DNA from: Pseudomonas frederiksbergensis
GTDB lineage: Bacteria > Pseudomonadota > Gammaproteobacteria > Pseudomonadales > Pseudomonadaceae
Reading direction: 5' to 3'
NCBI RefSeq assembly: GCF_900105495.1
Contig: NZ_FNTF01000002.1
Coordinates: 4,828,501 to 4,892,500 of the forward strand
DNA length: 64,000 nt
Shown: positions 52,880 through 61,944 of the stretch, one piece after another
Layout: the number at the start of each line of letters is the position of its first letter
Numbering within the stretch: the stretch's first letter is position 1
The notes under the pieces: model-generated
What the model saw: the letters and a program-made list of their open reading frames with translations, nothing else
The model's database searches: none
Told to the model about the DNA's origin: nothing
Position numbers and translations under genes: made by a program

Positions 52880-54265
52880 CTATCGAAAACCGGATTTGAG
52901 TTCGATGAACCGTCGCGTGGCCAGCAGGCCAGCGGGGTGGGCGTGCCGATGGGCGGATAACCACGGAATCAAGACTTGCATTTGCTCGTCGGCGGCAAGC
53001 CCTTTAAGTGTAGCGTGCAGGCTTTGGACATCCGGGTCATTGGCGGGCACGGGTGGTTCCGTCGCGGCGCGGCTACTGCGTCGAACCGCAGCGGGCGATC
53101 GCTCAGGTCGCCAATCTCCGGCAATCCAGTCGTGCAGCAGTTGTTTTTCGTAGGGGCTGAACACCCCGAACATGGCCGCACCGTCACCCTCGACCAGTTG
53201 CCAGAAACGACTCGCTTGCGGGTCCTGGTGACGTTTGATCCAGCCCTTGTTTTCCATGGCGCTGAGAAAGCCTGGCAACTGCTCCGGCGACGACAGCCAT
53301 TGATTGACGGTCTGGCCTTCCAACCGGCAATAGTCGGAATGCATGTGCTGACCAAACGGGCGCTTGCGCTCAAGCATGCTCAGCAACTCGCCGTACAGGT
53401 CGAACGATTCGATGATCTCGCGACTACCCTGCCCCAGATCGTTGAGCCGATAACCCAGCGCAACCCTGCGCAGAAAGTCTTCGCGGTCGGCTTCCACCGG
53501 CAACAATTGCAGCACCGACTGCACGGCCTTTTGCGCGTGGCCGGTGCTGGCATTGTCGATGGTCACGTGCAGGGTGAAGTAATACGGATCGATGCCCAGC
53601 TCACTGAGTTCATAGGCGCTGATCAGCAAGTGCAGCGGCAGTTGTTCATAGCCGAGGTTGTAGCCGATCACTTCCGGCAAAAAATCGTCGCTGCAATAAC
53701 CCAGCGCCAATTGCACCGCACCTTGCAAGTAACGCTCGTCCGGGATGAACGGATTGTCCAGCAAGCCCTGTTCGGCGAGCAGCTTGCGGTATATCACCAC
53801 ATGATTTCGCGCCGGGTTGCCCTCCCCCAACTCTTCCAGATAGGTGCAAATCAGCCCTTCGAAACGCGGGTCATGCCAGTGCCGCAGCAGTCCATACAGC
53901 CACGCGCCGTCCACCAGTTTGGTCGGGGCAACGGCTTGCAGGAAATACAACGCGTGCGCCTTGTTGGTAAAGAACTGCCGCGGTCCGCCGTCCTTGCGCT
54001 GTTGCAGGTAATCGGCGTATTGGCGTGCTACATCGGCGCAGTGCTGTTCGACAAAGGTTTGCAGTGCCGACAGGTCTCGCGGCATGTCCTCGGGCAGGTC
54101 TGCGGCTTGCGCAAGTTGCGCCTCCAGGAAGGTTTTTCCGAGTGCGCGCTGGTGTTCGATATCGTCGCTCAGCAATAACTGTTCGTAGATACGTTTCAGG
54201 CTGCCGGCGGTCAGGATCGCGCGCTCGGGGGCCGGCTGGGATTCAAGTCGTGTCAGGGCAGTCAT
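52880..54265 (-). CDS. Iron-containing redox enzyme (haem-oxygenase-like, PF14518 type)
   Basis: The 461-residue helical protein begins at ATG 54265. The haem-oxygenase-like di-iron fold is suggested by CTYLEELGEGNPARNHVVIY, ISAYELSELGIDPYYFTLH and TIDNASTGHAQKAVQSV, which supply the Glu/His/Asp ligand pattern. Related HDO enzymes (SznF, UndA) perform oxygen-dependent chemistry, but this operon-associated subgroup is uncharacterised. The C-terminal ~100 residues form an extra domain after an Arg/Ala/Pro-rich linker. It is first in the operon with the methyltransferase and ligD. Confidence 0.8.
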   Translation of the reverse strand: MTALTRLESQPAPERAILTAGSLKRIYEQLLLSDDIEHQRALGKTFLEAQLAQAADLPEDMPRDLSALQTFVEQHCADVARQYADYLQQRKDGGPRQFFTNKAHALYFLQAVAPTKLVDGAWLYGLLRHWHDPRFEGLICTYLEELGEGNPARNHVVIYRKLLAEQGLLDNPFIPDERYLQGAVQLALGYCSDDFLPEVIGYNLGYEQLPLHLLISAYELSELGIDPYYFTLHVTIDNASTGHAQKAVQSVLQLLPVEADREDFLRRVALGYRLNDLGQGSREIIESFDLYGELLSMLERKRPFGQHMHSDYCRLEGQTVNQWLSSPEQLPGFLSAMENKGWIKRHQDPQASRFWQLVEGDGAAMFGVFSPYEKQLLHDWIAGDWRPERSPAAVRRSSRAATEPPVPANDPDVQSLHATLKGLAADEQMQVLIPWLSAHRHAHPAGLLATRRFIELKSGFR

Positions 54266-54459
54266 GGGCGTATCTCTCGGTCTGAGGCCAGTGGCAGGAC
54301 GCTCAATCAGCACGTCTCTACATCAGCAGAGCGACACCCCCGGAAGAAAATTCCATCAGCGTGGGAATCGCCCGGACAGACGGGCTTGTGGCACGGCACC
54401 CGGTACCGGATCGAGTGAATATACTCAGCGGGTGTGGTCTCATCCTTCGGAGAGCAATC

Positions 54460-54912
54460 ATGCGAACGATTCATGTCATCGAGTCCGACAAAAAACCCGA
54501 CCCGGTCAGTGTCGTGGGTGAGGCCATCACCATTCTTGCGGGCGGGGATCTGAGCAAACCTTTTGAAATGCATATCCAGGAAGGCGTGCAAGGCGGTGGG
54601 CCGCCCGCGCACTTTCATCCATGGGACGAAGCGTTCTACGTCATCGACGGGCAGGTGGAAGTGACCGTTGCGGGCAAGGCCACCACACTTTCCCCCGGGG
54701 GGTATGTGCATATTCCCGCTGGGACTATTCATGCCTACAAGAACATCAGTGCGACGGCTAAGATGATCGGCGTAGTGTCTGATCCGCGTGGTGGCGAGTT
54801 CTTTGCCGCACTGGATCAGCTCAAAGTGCCGCAGGATTTGCCGCAGATATTGGCAATCGCCGAGCGCTTCGGCGTTACGTTTTTGGTGCCGAAAGCCCCC
54901 ATGACCTCGTAG
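54460..54912 (+). CDS. Cupin-domain protein
   Basis: The 150-residue protein starts at ATG 54460 (GGAGAGCAATC upstream). It has a single RmlC-like cupin: motif 1 PPAHFHPWDEAFYVIDGQVE with metal-binding His/His/Glu, and motif 2 PGGYVHIPAGTIHAYKN with the last His. It may be a small dioxygenase or isomerase or a binding protein; no substrate can be assigned. It is divergent from the iron-enzyme operon. Confidence 0.88.
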   Translation: MRTIHVIESDKKPDPVSVVGEAITILAGGDLSKPFEMHIQEGVQGGGPPAHFHPWDEAFYVIDGQVEVTVAGKATTLSPGGYVHIPAGTIHAYKNISATAKMIGVVSDPRGGEFFAALDQLKVPQDLPQILAIAERFGVTFLVPKAPMTS

Positions 54913-54920
54913 GCGTTGAT

Positions 54921-54945
54921 CGTTCCCACGCTCCGCGTGGGAACG
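54921..54945. repeat. Short Pseudomonas palindrome
   Basis: CGTTCCCACG and CGTGGGAACG pair around CTCCG, 8 bp after the cupin gene. This is a common intergenic hairpin in fluorescent Pseudomonas and may end the cupin transcript. Confidence 0.75.
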
Positions 54946-55026
54946 CCTCTCGGGACGCTCCGCGTTCCATCCACGATGCCAGAGCCTTACCCGGCAACTT
55001 GGTGACGCAAAGCGCAGAAACGATCA

Positions 55027-55743
55027 TCAGGCCACGCCACCTTTGGCCTGTTGCTCCAGATGCACTTGCAGGTCCGGATCGATGTTCAGCGCCGCAGCCA
55101 GTTCATCCAGATAGCGACGTTCGGCGTCCTGTTGGTCGTCCACCAGCATCACACTGGCCAGGTACATTTCCGCCGCCATGCCGGAATCCGTAGCCGACTG
55201 CGCCACATCGGCGGCGTCCAGCGGCCGCGCGACTTCGTCATCCAGCCATTGCTGGAGCTCTGGATCATCGGTGTGGCGGCCGATCTCGGTGCTGATCATC
55301 TGCTTCTCGGCGGCATCAATCCGGCCATCGGCCTTCGCCGCCGCAATCAATGCCCGAAGAATCGCATGGCTGTGGTCCTCGACTTCCGGGCCGGACAACA
55401 GGTCGACAGTGCGCGGTGCCGGTTGCGGCGCCGAGGCCTGGCTGCGTTGCCAGGCTTGATAAGCCTGGAATGCCATCATTCCGAGCGAAGCCAGTGCCGC
55501 GTAGTTAGTGCCGCCACCCGAGCGGGTCCGGGTCGAACCACCCATGGTTGAGCCACCGCCCAGCAGACCACCGAGCAAACCACCCAGGCCACCGCCCCCG
55601 GCGCTTGACCCGGCACTGCCGCCCAACAGGCCGCCGAGCAACCCACCGAGACCACCTTGGGCCGACGCGCCACCGCCACCCTGTTGCGACATTGAGCCTT
55701 GACCGGCCCGCAGTAGTTGTTCGAGCAGATCGCTGGTGTTCAT
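55027..55743 (-). CDS. TerB/DUF533 family protein with glycine-rich N-terminus
   Basis: The 238-residue protein has an N-terminal low-complexity part with GGLGGLLGGLLGG occurring twice (residues ~30-63). A hydrophobic segment NYAALASLGMMAFQAYQAWQ follows, then a DUF533/TerB-like helical domain (HSHAILRALIAAAKADGRID, EKQMISTEIGRHTD, YLASVMLVDDQQDAERRYL). YebE is the E. coli relative, induced by envelope stress; its function is unknown. GAGGACATCTC precedes the start. Confidence 0.88.
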   Translation of the reverse strand: MNTSDLLEQLLRAGQGSMSQQGGGGASAQGGLGGLLGGLLGGSAGSSAGGGGLGGLLGGLLGGGSTMGGSTRTRSGGGTNYAALASLGMMAFQAYQAWQRSQASAPQPAPRTVDLLSGPEVEDHSHAILRALIAAAKADGRIDAAEKQMISTEIGRHTDDPELQQWLDDEVARPLDAADVAQSATDSGMAAEMYLASVMLVDDQQDAERRYLDELAAALNIDPDLQVHLEQQAKGGVA

Positions 55744-55825
55744 GAGATGTCCTCATCAGTTGGGGTGATCCAGTCAGGCAACGATAGTCCTCGCCGACGA
55801 ATGCGCCACCACCGTTTGGCTTTAT

Positions 55826-55856
55826 TACCCCCGAATTGATCCGGGGTATTTTTTTT
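55826..55856 (+). terminator. Terminator-like hairpin in the pcs leader
   Basis: TACCCC (55826-55831) pairs with GGGGTA (55843-55848) and is followed by a run of eight T. It points along the plus strand but no plus-strand gene precedes it for 900 bp. It lies 137 bp upstream of the pcs start, so it may be an attenuator in the leader or the end of a short RNA. Confidence 0.55.
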
Positions 55857-55992
55857 CAGCCCAGCTAAGATTTACAGATGGTGAACCTTATCCCCGGATA
55901 CCCGGTCGATACATGCAACCTGACTTGGTTTGCCGACACCCCCGATTGAAGGGGTGATAACAGGCTTGCTTCACTTTCTGGAGAATACTCCC

Positions 55993-56709
55993 GTGATATC
56001 GACCCTACACATCGCCAGGCTCAAAGCATGGGGCGCCCATGGCTTTACCGCCACCGGCGTGGTCACTGCCTTCCTCGCAACCCTCGCCCTGCTGGAAAAC
56101 CAGGCGACAAACTGCCTGCTGTGGCTGGGCGTCGCCCTGATCGTCGATGGGCTGGATGGCGCGTTGGCACGCAAGGTCAATGTCCAGTCGGTATTGCCAA
56201 GTTTCGATGGCTCGATCCTCGATCTGGTCATCGACTACCTGACGTACGTGTTTATCCCCGCCCTGTTCATTTATCGTTACATCCCCTTGCCGGACTACAC
56301 GCTGCTGCTGTCCGTCTCGCTGATTCTGGTCTCGTCGCTGTTTTGTTTCTGCAACGTCAACATGAAGAGCAAAGACAACTACTTCCAGGGCTTCCCCGCC
56401 GCCTGGAACGTGGTTGCCCTGTGCCTGTACATCATCGCTCCGCCGCCGTGGATCACTTTTCTCGCGATCATCGGCCTGGCGCTGTTGACCGTGACCCGGA
56501 TGAAGTTCCTCCACCCGTTCCGCGTGCGCAAGTTCATGCCGATCAACATTGCCGTGACGGCGATCTGGCTGCTGTGCAGCTTGTCGCTGGTGGTCAACCA
56601 TCCAGTGATCAACCCGCTGGTAATGGGGCTTTGGCTGCTGATGTCGGCTTACTTCCTGGGGATTTGCATCTGGCGCACGGCGCTGGAGTGGTTCGAAAGC
56701 TCGCGGTAA
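55993..56709 (+). CDS. pcs: Phosphatidylcholine synthase
   Basis: The 238-residue CDP-alcohol phosphotransferase has the hallmark DGLDGALARKVN, then FDGSILDLVIDY, fitting D-G-x2-A-R-x(n)-G-x3-D-x3-D. About eight membrane helices and NMKSKDNYFQGFPAAWNVVA follow. Pcs condenses CDP-diacylglycerol with choline to make phosphatidylcholine at the inner membrane. GTG 55993 is chosen because GGAGAATACTCCC lies upstream and the family starts with this segment. It is followed after 16 bp by the DUF488 gene. Confidence 0.92.
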   Translation: MISTLHIARLKAWGAHGFTATGVVTAFLATLALLENQATNCLLWLGVALIVDGLDGALARKVNVQSVLPSFDGSILDLVIDYLTYVFIPALFIYRYIPLPDYTLLLSVSLILVSSLFCFCNVNMKSKDNYFQGFPAAWNVVALCLYIIAPPPWITFLAIIGLALLTVTRMKFLHPFRVRKFMPINIAVTAIWLLCSLSLVVNHPVINPLVMGLWLLMSAYFLGICIWRTALEWFESSR

Positions 56710-56725
56710 TAAAGGAAGGTAGAGC

Positions 56726-57112
56726 ATGCCCATCCATATCGTGCGCCTCGGTTCACCGCGCGCAGCCAATGAAGGCCTGCGCCTGGGCACGGTGCGGCGT
56801 CCGCCGCGTGGCGTGCCGAAAGCCGAGTTCGCCAGCCGTGATTTTTATGACGTATGGCAGCCGTTGCTGTCTCCCAGCGCCGAGCTGGTCGCAGAAGCCA
56901 AAGCGGCGGAAGACGACAAGGCGTGGGAAGTGTTCAAGCGCAAGTTCAAGAGCGAAATGAACCACCCAGCGCCCAGTCAGTTGCTCGATTTGCTGGCGGC
57001 GTTGTCCCATCAAACGTCACTGGCCATTGGCTGTTATTGCGAAGAGGAAGCGCATTGCCATCGTTCGGTATTGCGGGAGTTGTTAGAGGCGCGAGGTGCT
57101 CAGCTCAACTAG
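56726..57112 (+). CDS. DUF488 family protein
   Basis: The 128-residue protein carries the DUF488 pattern IVRLGSPRAANEGLRLGTVR, FYDVWQPLLSPS and the C-terminal IGCYCEEEAHCHRSVLRELL with the conserved C-x(n)-C-H-R. Function is unknown; the Cys/His set may bind metal or nucleic acid. It is probably cotranscribed with pcs. Confidence 0.88.
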   Translation: MPIHIVRLGSPRAANEGLRLGTVRRPPRGVPKAEFASRDFYDVWQPLLSPSAELVAEAKAAEDDKAWEVFKRKFKSEMNHPAPSQLLDLLAALSHQTSLAIGCYCEEEAHCHRSVLRELLEARGAQLN

Positions 57113-57188
57113 TCGCTCGCTACGGCGACATTGACCGTTCAAGATCGACTTAGGATTTTGGCAAAGACACAAGGATTGGGGTCTTCAA

Positions 57189-57659
57189 ATGAATAACCAG
57201 ATTCGACTCGCTACCCCTGACGATGCGGCAGCCATCAGCCAGATCATCATTCAATCACTGCGCCAGTCCAATGCTCGGGACTACCCGCCCGACGTCATCA
57301 CCCAGGTAGAGAAAAGCTTTTCTCCCGAGGCCATCCTCGCCCTGTTAAACCAACGCCAGGTCTTTGTCGCCACCCACGATAAGCGTGTAGTCGCCACGGC
57401 CAGTCTTGATCAAGACGTTGTACGCAGCGTATTCGTAGACCCAGACCATCAGGGCCGCGGACTCGGCAGGCAGTTGATGGCGACCCTTCAATCGGTCGCC
57501 CAAGCCGCAAATATCGAGGTACTGCGCGTCCCCTCTTCCATCACCGCCGAAACCTTTTACTTCAAGCTGGGTTATCGAAAAATCCGCGACGAGTTTCACG
57601 GGGCCGAGCGTACGATCATCATGGAGCGGCGTTTGCCGACGTCAGTTCAACGGGGCTGA
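57189..57659 (+). CDS. GNAT-family N-acetyltransferase
   Basis: The 156-residue protein has the GNAT fold. It opens IRLATPDDAAAISQIIIQSL, has the acetyl-CoA-binding motif A VRSVFVDPDHQGRGLGRQLM, and ends SITAETFYFKLGYRKI. The acetyl acceptor is unknown. It lies 26 bp before the metallophosphoesterase gene. Confidence 0.9.
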   Translation: MNNQIRLATPDDAAAISQIIIQSLRQSNARDYPPDVITQVEKSFSPEAILALLNQRQVFVATHDKRVVATASLDQDVVRSVFVDPDHQGRGLGRQLMATLQSVAQAANIEVLRVPSSITAETFYFKLGYRKIRDEFHGAERTIIMERRLPTSVQRG

Positions 57660-57685
57660 CATTCAAATCAAGTAGGAGTCGATCG

Positions 57686-58453
57686 ATGCGCATCGCCTTG
57701 CTGTCAGACATCCATTTGTCCGTCAACGCGTTACCTTTTCCCGATGTGGATGCTGACATTGTCGTTCTCGCCGGAGACATTTCCCGTCCGGCTGCGGCCA
57801 TTGAGTGGGCCAAATCGTGCCCTCTTCCGATCGTGTACGTGGCTGGGAATCACGAGTTTTATGGCAGTGACCTGATTTCTACCTACGAACAGTTGAACAG
57901 GTTGTCGCAAGGGACACGGATCCACGTATTGGAACGTTCGGAGCATGTCCACGACGGCGTGCGGTTTTTGGGTTGCACCCTTTGGTCCGACTATCGTCTT
58001 TTCGATTCTGCAGAAGATCGGGCACGGGGTGTTGATCTGGCTACGAAGCTTATGCGGGACTACACCCACATAAAAATCTCGCCCGATTTTCCAGACCTGT
58101 TCACTCCGGCAGTTTCACAACTGGTTTTTTTGCAGACAGTCGCCTGGCTGGAAGACTGCTTCACCCGCGACAGAACGACGCCCACGGTGGTGGTTTCGCA
58201 TTTCGCACCGACACGGTTGAGCATAAGCCCGCTATTCGAGAATTCACCGATCAACGCGAGTTTTGTTTCAGACCTCGAAGAACGGATCAACGTCTGGCAG
58301 CCGGCGCTTTGGCTGCATGGCCATACCCATGGAAGCTTTGACTATGCGGTGGGCAAAACCCGGGTCATTTGCAATCCCCGGGGTTATGCAAAAAATGGCG
58401 TTAATGAAAACCCGCAATTCAATGATTCATACGTAATTGACCTGGATGTCTGA
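57686..58453 (+). CDS. Calcineurin-like metallophosphoesterase
   Basis: The 255-residue protein shows all five metallophosphoesterase blocks: SDIHLS (D8, H10), VLAGDIS, AGNHEFYG, VVSHFAPT and LHGHTHGSFDY. It binds two metal ions and hydrolyses phosphomono- or diesters of unknown identity in the cytoplasm. Its last 27 bp overlap the end of the convergent phaG-like gene. Confidence 0.9.
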   Translation: MRIALLSDIHLSVNALPFPDVDADIVVLAGDISRPAAAIEWAKSCPLPIVYVAGNHEFYGSDLISTYEQLNRLSQGTRIHVLERSEHVHDGVRFLGCTLWSDYRLFDSAEDRARGVDLATKLMRDYTHIKISPDFPDLFTPAVSQLVFLQTVAWLEDCFTRDRTTPTVVVSHFAPTRLSISPLFENSPINASFVSDLEERINVWQPALWLHGHTHGSFDYAVGKTRVICNPRGYAKNGVNENPQFNDSYVIDLDV

Positions 58454-59302
58454 GGCAACACGGCCCTGCTTCCTGCACGCCGGATCGAGAAAGCCGAGCA
58501 AGGCCTGCCGGGTGTCATGCAACGCCGCCGGGTGTTCCATATCGAGGAAATGCCCGGTGTTCCTGATGGTGTAAAAGCTGGCCTGAGGGGCGTGATCAGC
58601 AAAAATCCGGGCGTCTTCTACCGAGGTGTACTCATCCCATTCGCCGTTGACAAACAGCAGCGGGATTTCAATGGCATTGGCACAGGCGACATAGCAATGA
58701 GTGTTTTGAGTCAGCACCTCATTGACGTGGAAATGCATCTGCCGGTACTCGTGCTCGGCCAGGCTGCTGACATGGCGGTCATTAAAGCGTTTGAACAGTG
58801 ATGGCAGGTGCTTGCCGATCGTGCTGTTGATCAAGCGACTGACATTGAGGCGGTCACACGCCTGGAGATGGTTCAGGCCGCGCTCCAGGTAATCGCGCAT
58901 CGGCGCATTGACCCGTGCTGCGAATGAACCGATCACCGCTTTCTCGATACGTCGCGGCTGCTGGGCCAGCGCCAGCAAGGTCGCCGCACCGCCCCAGGAA
59001 AAGGACAGCACATGGTGTGCACAAAAGTGTTCGATCAACTCCAGCAGTATCGCTGCCTCGTCTTCCTTTCGGATCGGTTCGCCGTGGAGGTTGTGTTGCT
59101 TCGACTGACCGGCGTAGGGCTGGTCGTAAAGGACCACGTTGAATCGTGGTTGCAGGTAACGCACCGTTTGGGCAAAGGATGCTGTTGTTGCCAGTGAGCC
59201 GTTGACCAGAATGATGGTCTTGTTAGCGGCTGTGTTGAGATAGTGCTCGGTATGAACCTTGTACTTCCCGCAGATCTCGACGATGGCAGTTTTCGGCATC
59301 AT
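58427..59302 (-). CDS. phaG: PhaG-like (R)-3-hydroxyacyl-ACP:CoA transacylase / acyl-ACP thioesterase
   Basis: The 291-residue alpha/beta hydrolase resembles PhaG and RhlA along its length: ILVNGSLATTASFAQTVRYL, RFNVVLYDQPYAGQSKQHN, the elbow S102 in SFSWGGAATLLALA, GKHLPSLFKRFNDRHVSSL and GHFLDMEH. PhaG and RhlA take 3-hydroxyacyl chains from fatty acid synthesis into polyhydroxyalkanoate or rhamnolipid/HAA production; the sequence looks closer to PhaG. ATG 59302 has AAGGAAAAG upstream. It is convergent with, and overlaps, the metallophosphoesterase gene. Confidence 0.87.
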   Translation of the reverse strand: MMPKTAIVEICGKYKVHTEHYLNTAANKTIILVNGSLATTASFAQTVRYLQPRFNVVLYDQPYAGQSKQHNLHGEPIRKEDEAAILLELIEHFCAHHVLSFSWGGAATLLALAQQPRRIEKAVIGSFAARVNAPMRDYLERGLNHLQACDRLNVSRLINSTIGKHLPSLFKRFNDRHVSSLAEHEYRQMHFHVNEVLTQNTHCYVACANAIEIPLLFVNGEWDEYTSVEDARIFADHAPQASFYTIRNTGHFLDMEHPAALHDTRQALLGFLDPACRKQGRVASDIQVNYV

Positions 59303-59471
59303 GTAACTTTTCCTTGTACCAATTTGAGCTAAGCGCACAGCATGACGGTGCCCGTACGGCCTCCGTGACTACATAGTCACAGACTGACCACTGATTCAGA
59401 GTTAAGCAGGGATTTCCCCGTCTGCAAGAACCCAGACGCGTTAGTTCGGATGCCGTCGCGCCGGCACTGGA

Positions 59472-59513
59472 CAAAAAAAAGCCGAAGTCCCTAAAGGCTT
59501 CGGCTGTTTTTTT
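59472..59513. terminator. Bidirectional intrinsic terminator
   Basis: AGCCGAAG pairs with CTTCGGCT around a ten-base loop. Runs of T flank it on both strands (eight on the minus strand). It should end the leftward MFS operon that stops at 59551. Confidence 0.85.
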
Positions 59514-59550
59514 CGATCTGTTTTCGAAAGGCAGTGGCTGTCATCAATCG

Positions 59551-60783
59551 CTAGATGGTCGATTGCACGACTGCCGTTTGCCGCCCCTTGAACGCCAACG
59601 AAAAACAGAAAAATACTGCCAACGCGAACCCGGCCGGGAACAGCCAGATGCTTTTCCAGTCATGGCTGCCCGCCAACGCGTAATGATCGGTCACCTGCCC
59701 TGCAACCCAGAAGCCGATCAGCATGCCCAGGCCGTAGGTCGCCAGGGTAATCAGGCCCTGGGCGGAGCTTCTGAAGTGTTCCGACGCTTTGGCATCGGTG
59801 TAGATCTGGCCCGAGACGAAGAAGAAGTCGTAGCAGATGCCGTGTAGGGCGATACCGGTGAACAGCATAAAGGCCAGGTCGCCATTGTTACCGTAGGCGA
59901 ACAACAGGTAGCGCAAGGCCCACGCCAGCATTCCCACCAGGAGCGCGATTTTGATGCCGAAGCGCTGAATGAACAGCGGCAGGAGCAGCATGAACAGCAC
60001 TTCCGAGACCTGACCGATGGCCATTTTCGCGGTGGGGTTGGTCATGCCGATGTCCGCCAGGAACGGATTGGCATTCTGGTAATAAAACGCCAGTGGAATG
60101 CAGATCAAAATGGAAGCAATGAAGAACACCAGGTAGCTGCGGTCCTTGAGCAAGCCCAAGGCATCCAGCCCGAGCATTTGCTTGAGGCCGCCGCTGCCGG
60201 ACTCTGGCTTCAGAGGTGCAGTGCGCGGCAAGGTGAAGCTGTAAAGGCCCAGCACCAGAGACGCCATCGCCGACATCAGAAAGGTATTGCGCAACCCGCC
60301 TGTTGAAATCGCGGCTTGAGAGTCCCAGGCAAACACAAAACTGATCACCACACCGGCCACAATCCAACCAACGGTGCCCCACACGCGGATGCGCGAAAAC
60401 TCCAGGGCCGGGTCGCTCATCTGCCGGAACGCGACCGAATTGACCAATGCCAGGGTCGGCATGTAGATCATCATGTAGGCCAGTACGAACGGATAAAACG
60501 TGCTGAAATCCGGCGCTCGATAAAGCTGATACAGCAATACCGCGCCTACCAGGTGCAGCACGGCGAGGATGCGTTCGGCATTGAAGAAACGGTCAGCGAT
60601 CAAACCGATCACAAACGGCGCGATGATCGCACCCCAGGACTGGGTCGAGAACGCCATGCCGATCTGCCCGCCGCTGGCGCCCAGATCACTGGCGAGGAAG
60701 GTACCGAGGGTGACGAACCATCCACCCCAGATAAAGAATTGCAGGAACATCATGGCGCTTAATCGCGCGGTCATCAGGGTCAT
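59551..60783 (-). CDS. MFS sugar/nucleoside permease (NupG/XapB-like)
   Basis: The 410-residue protein has twelve helices and the NHS-family features: FLQFFIWGGWFVTLGTFLAS, FSTQSWGAIIAPFVIGLIAD, RIRVWGTVGWIVAGVVI and DFFFVSGQIYTD. NupG/XapB transport nucleosides; relatives next to Gfo/Idh dehydrogenases carry sugars or inositols. It is last in the leftward operon with the isomerase and dehydrogenase, and so is likely the uptake system for their substrate. ATG 60783 is chosen over TTG 60825. Confidence 0.88.
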   Translation of the reverse strand: MTLMTARLSAMMFLQFFIWGGWFVTLGTFLASDLGASGGQIGMAFSTQSWGAIIAPFVIGLIADRFFNAERILAVLHLVGAVLLYQLYRAPDFSTFYPFVLAYMMIYMPTLALVNSVAFRQMSDPALEFSRIRVWGTVGWIVAGVVISFVFAWDSQAAISTGGLRNTFLMSAMASLVLGLYSFTLPRTAPLKPESGSGGLKQMLGLDALGLLKDRSYLVFFIASILICIPLAFYYQNANPFLADIGMTNPTAKMAIGQVSEVLFMLLLPLFIQRFGIKIALLVGMLAWALRYLLFAYGNNGDLAFMLFTGIALHGICYDFFFVSGQIYTDAKASEHFRSSAQGLITLATYGLGMLIGFWVAGQVTDHYALAGSHDWKSIWLFPAGFALAVFFCFSLAFKGRQTAVVQSTI

Positions 60784-60840
60784 AACAGTCACCGACTTAT
60801 TGTTTTTGTTTTTGGAGAAGAGCAACGAACAGCGTTTTAT

Positions 60841-61944
60841 TCAGGCAGCGGGCAAACCCAGCAGGCGGCGATTGAAACCTTCGTCGGACGTCACGCTGGC
60901 GAAGTCGTCGAAGGCCTTTTGTGTCTTGGTAATCATGTGCTGCTCGATGAACGCCGCTCCTTGCGCGGCCCCCTGTGCCGAATCCTTCAAGCAACACTCC
61001 CACTCCAGCACGGCCCAACCGGCAAAGTCGTATTGGGTCAGTTTGCTGAAGATCGATTTGAAATCGATCTGGCCATCGCCCAGAGAACGGAAGCGGCCAG
61101 GTCGGTCGACCCATGCCTGATAGCCGCCGTAGACCCCCGAACGGGCATCGGGCCGGAACTCGGCGTCCTTGACGTGGAACATGCGGATGCGGTCGTGGTA
61201 GCGATCGATGAACCCCAGGTAGTCCATTTGCTGCAGCAGCAGATGACTGGGGTCATACAGAATGGCGGCGCGTGGATGATGATCGACCGCCTCCAGGAAA
61301 CGCTCAAACGAGGCGCCGTCGTGCAGGTCTTCGCCGGGGTGGATCTCGTAGCACAGGTCGACGCCGGCCTCTTCGAAACACTCGAGGATCGGCAACCAGC
61401 GCTTGGCCAGTTCTGCAAAACCCTGTTCGACCAAACCGCTCGGCCGCTGCGGCCAAGGGTAGAGATACGGCCAGAGCAACGCGCCGGAAAAGGTTGCATG
61501 GGCCTTCAATCCCAACCGCTGACTGGCGCGGGCCGCCAGCTTCAATTGGTCGATGGCCCATTCGGTCCGCGCCTGCGGCTGACCGCGCACATGCGCCGGC
61601 GCAAAGTCATCGAACAAGGCATCGAACGCCGGATGCACCGCGACCAGTTGGCCTTGCAAGTGCGTCGACAGCTCACTGATTTCGACGCCCGCCTGAGCAC
61701 AGGTGGCTTTCAATTCGTCGCAATAATCCTGACTGTCGGCGGCGCGCGCCAGGTCGATGTATTGCGTGCCCAACGTGGGTAACTGAATGGCCTTGTACCC
61801 TTGGGACGCCGCCCAACGAGCAATATTGGCCAACGTATCGAATGGTGCTTCAGCGGACATGAACTGCGCCAGGAAAATGCCTGGACCACGCAAGCCCGTC
61901 GAGGGTTGGGATGTAGGATTCACGGGGGAATTCTCCAGGTTCAT
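60841..61944 (-). CDS. TIM-barrel sugar phosphate isomerase/epimerase
   Basis: The 367-residue protein belongs to the xylose isomerase-like AP endonuclease 2 family. It contains GYKAIQLPTLGTQYIDL, GVEISELSTHLQGQ and the metal-binding CYEIHPGEDLHDG, AAILYDPSHLLLQQMDYLG and MFHVKDAEFRPD. It likely isomerises or epimerises a keto-sugar made by the Gfo/Idh dehydrogenase. ATG 61944 overlaps the stop of that gene (ATGA), showing coupling. Confidence 0.9.
   Translation of the reverse strand: MNLENSPVNPTSQPSTGLRGPGIFLAQFMSAEAPFDTLANIARWAASQGYKAIQLPTLGTQYIDLARAADSQDYCDELKATCAQAGVEISELSTHLQGQLVAVHPAFDALFDDFAPAHVRGQPQARTEWAIDQLKLAARASQRLGLKAHATFSGALLWPYLYPWPQRPSGLVEQGFAELAKRWLPILECFEEAGVDLCYEIHPGEDLHDGASFERFLEAVDHHPRAAILYDPSHLLLQQMDYLGFIDRYHDRIRMFHVKDAEFRPDARSGVYGGYQAWVDRPGRFRSLGDGQIDFKSIFSKLTQYDFAGWAVLEWECCLKDSAQGAAQGAAFIEQHMITKTQKAFDDFASVTSDEGFNRRLLGLPAA

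Noticed and set aside
52976..54178. Open frame of 400 codons on the plus strand
   Set aside because: It is fully antisense to the iron-enzyme gene, with no ribosome site and a biased composition (many Q, R, H), typical of a shadow frame.
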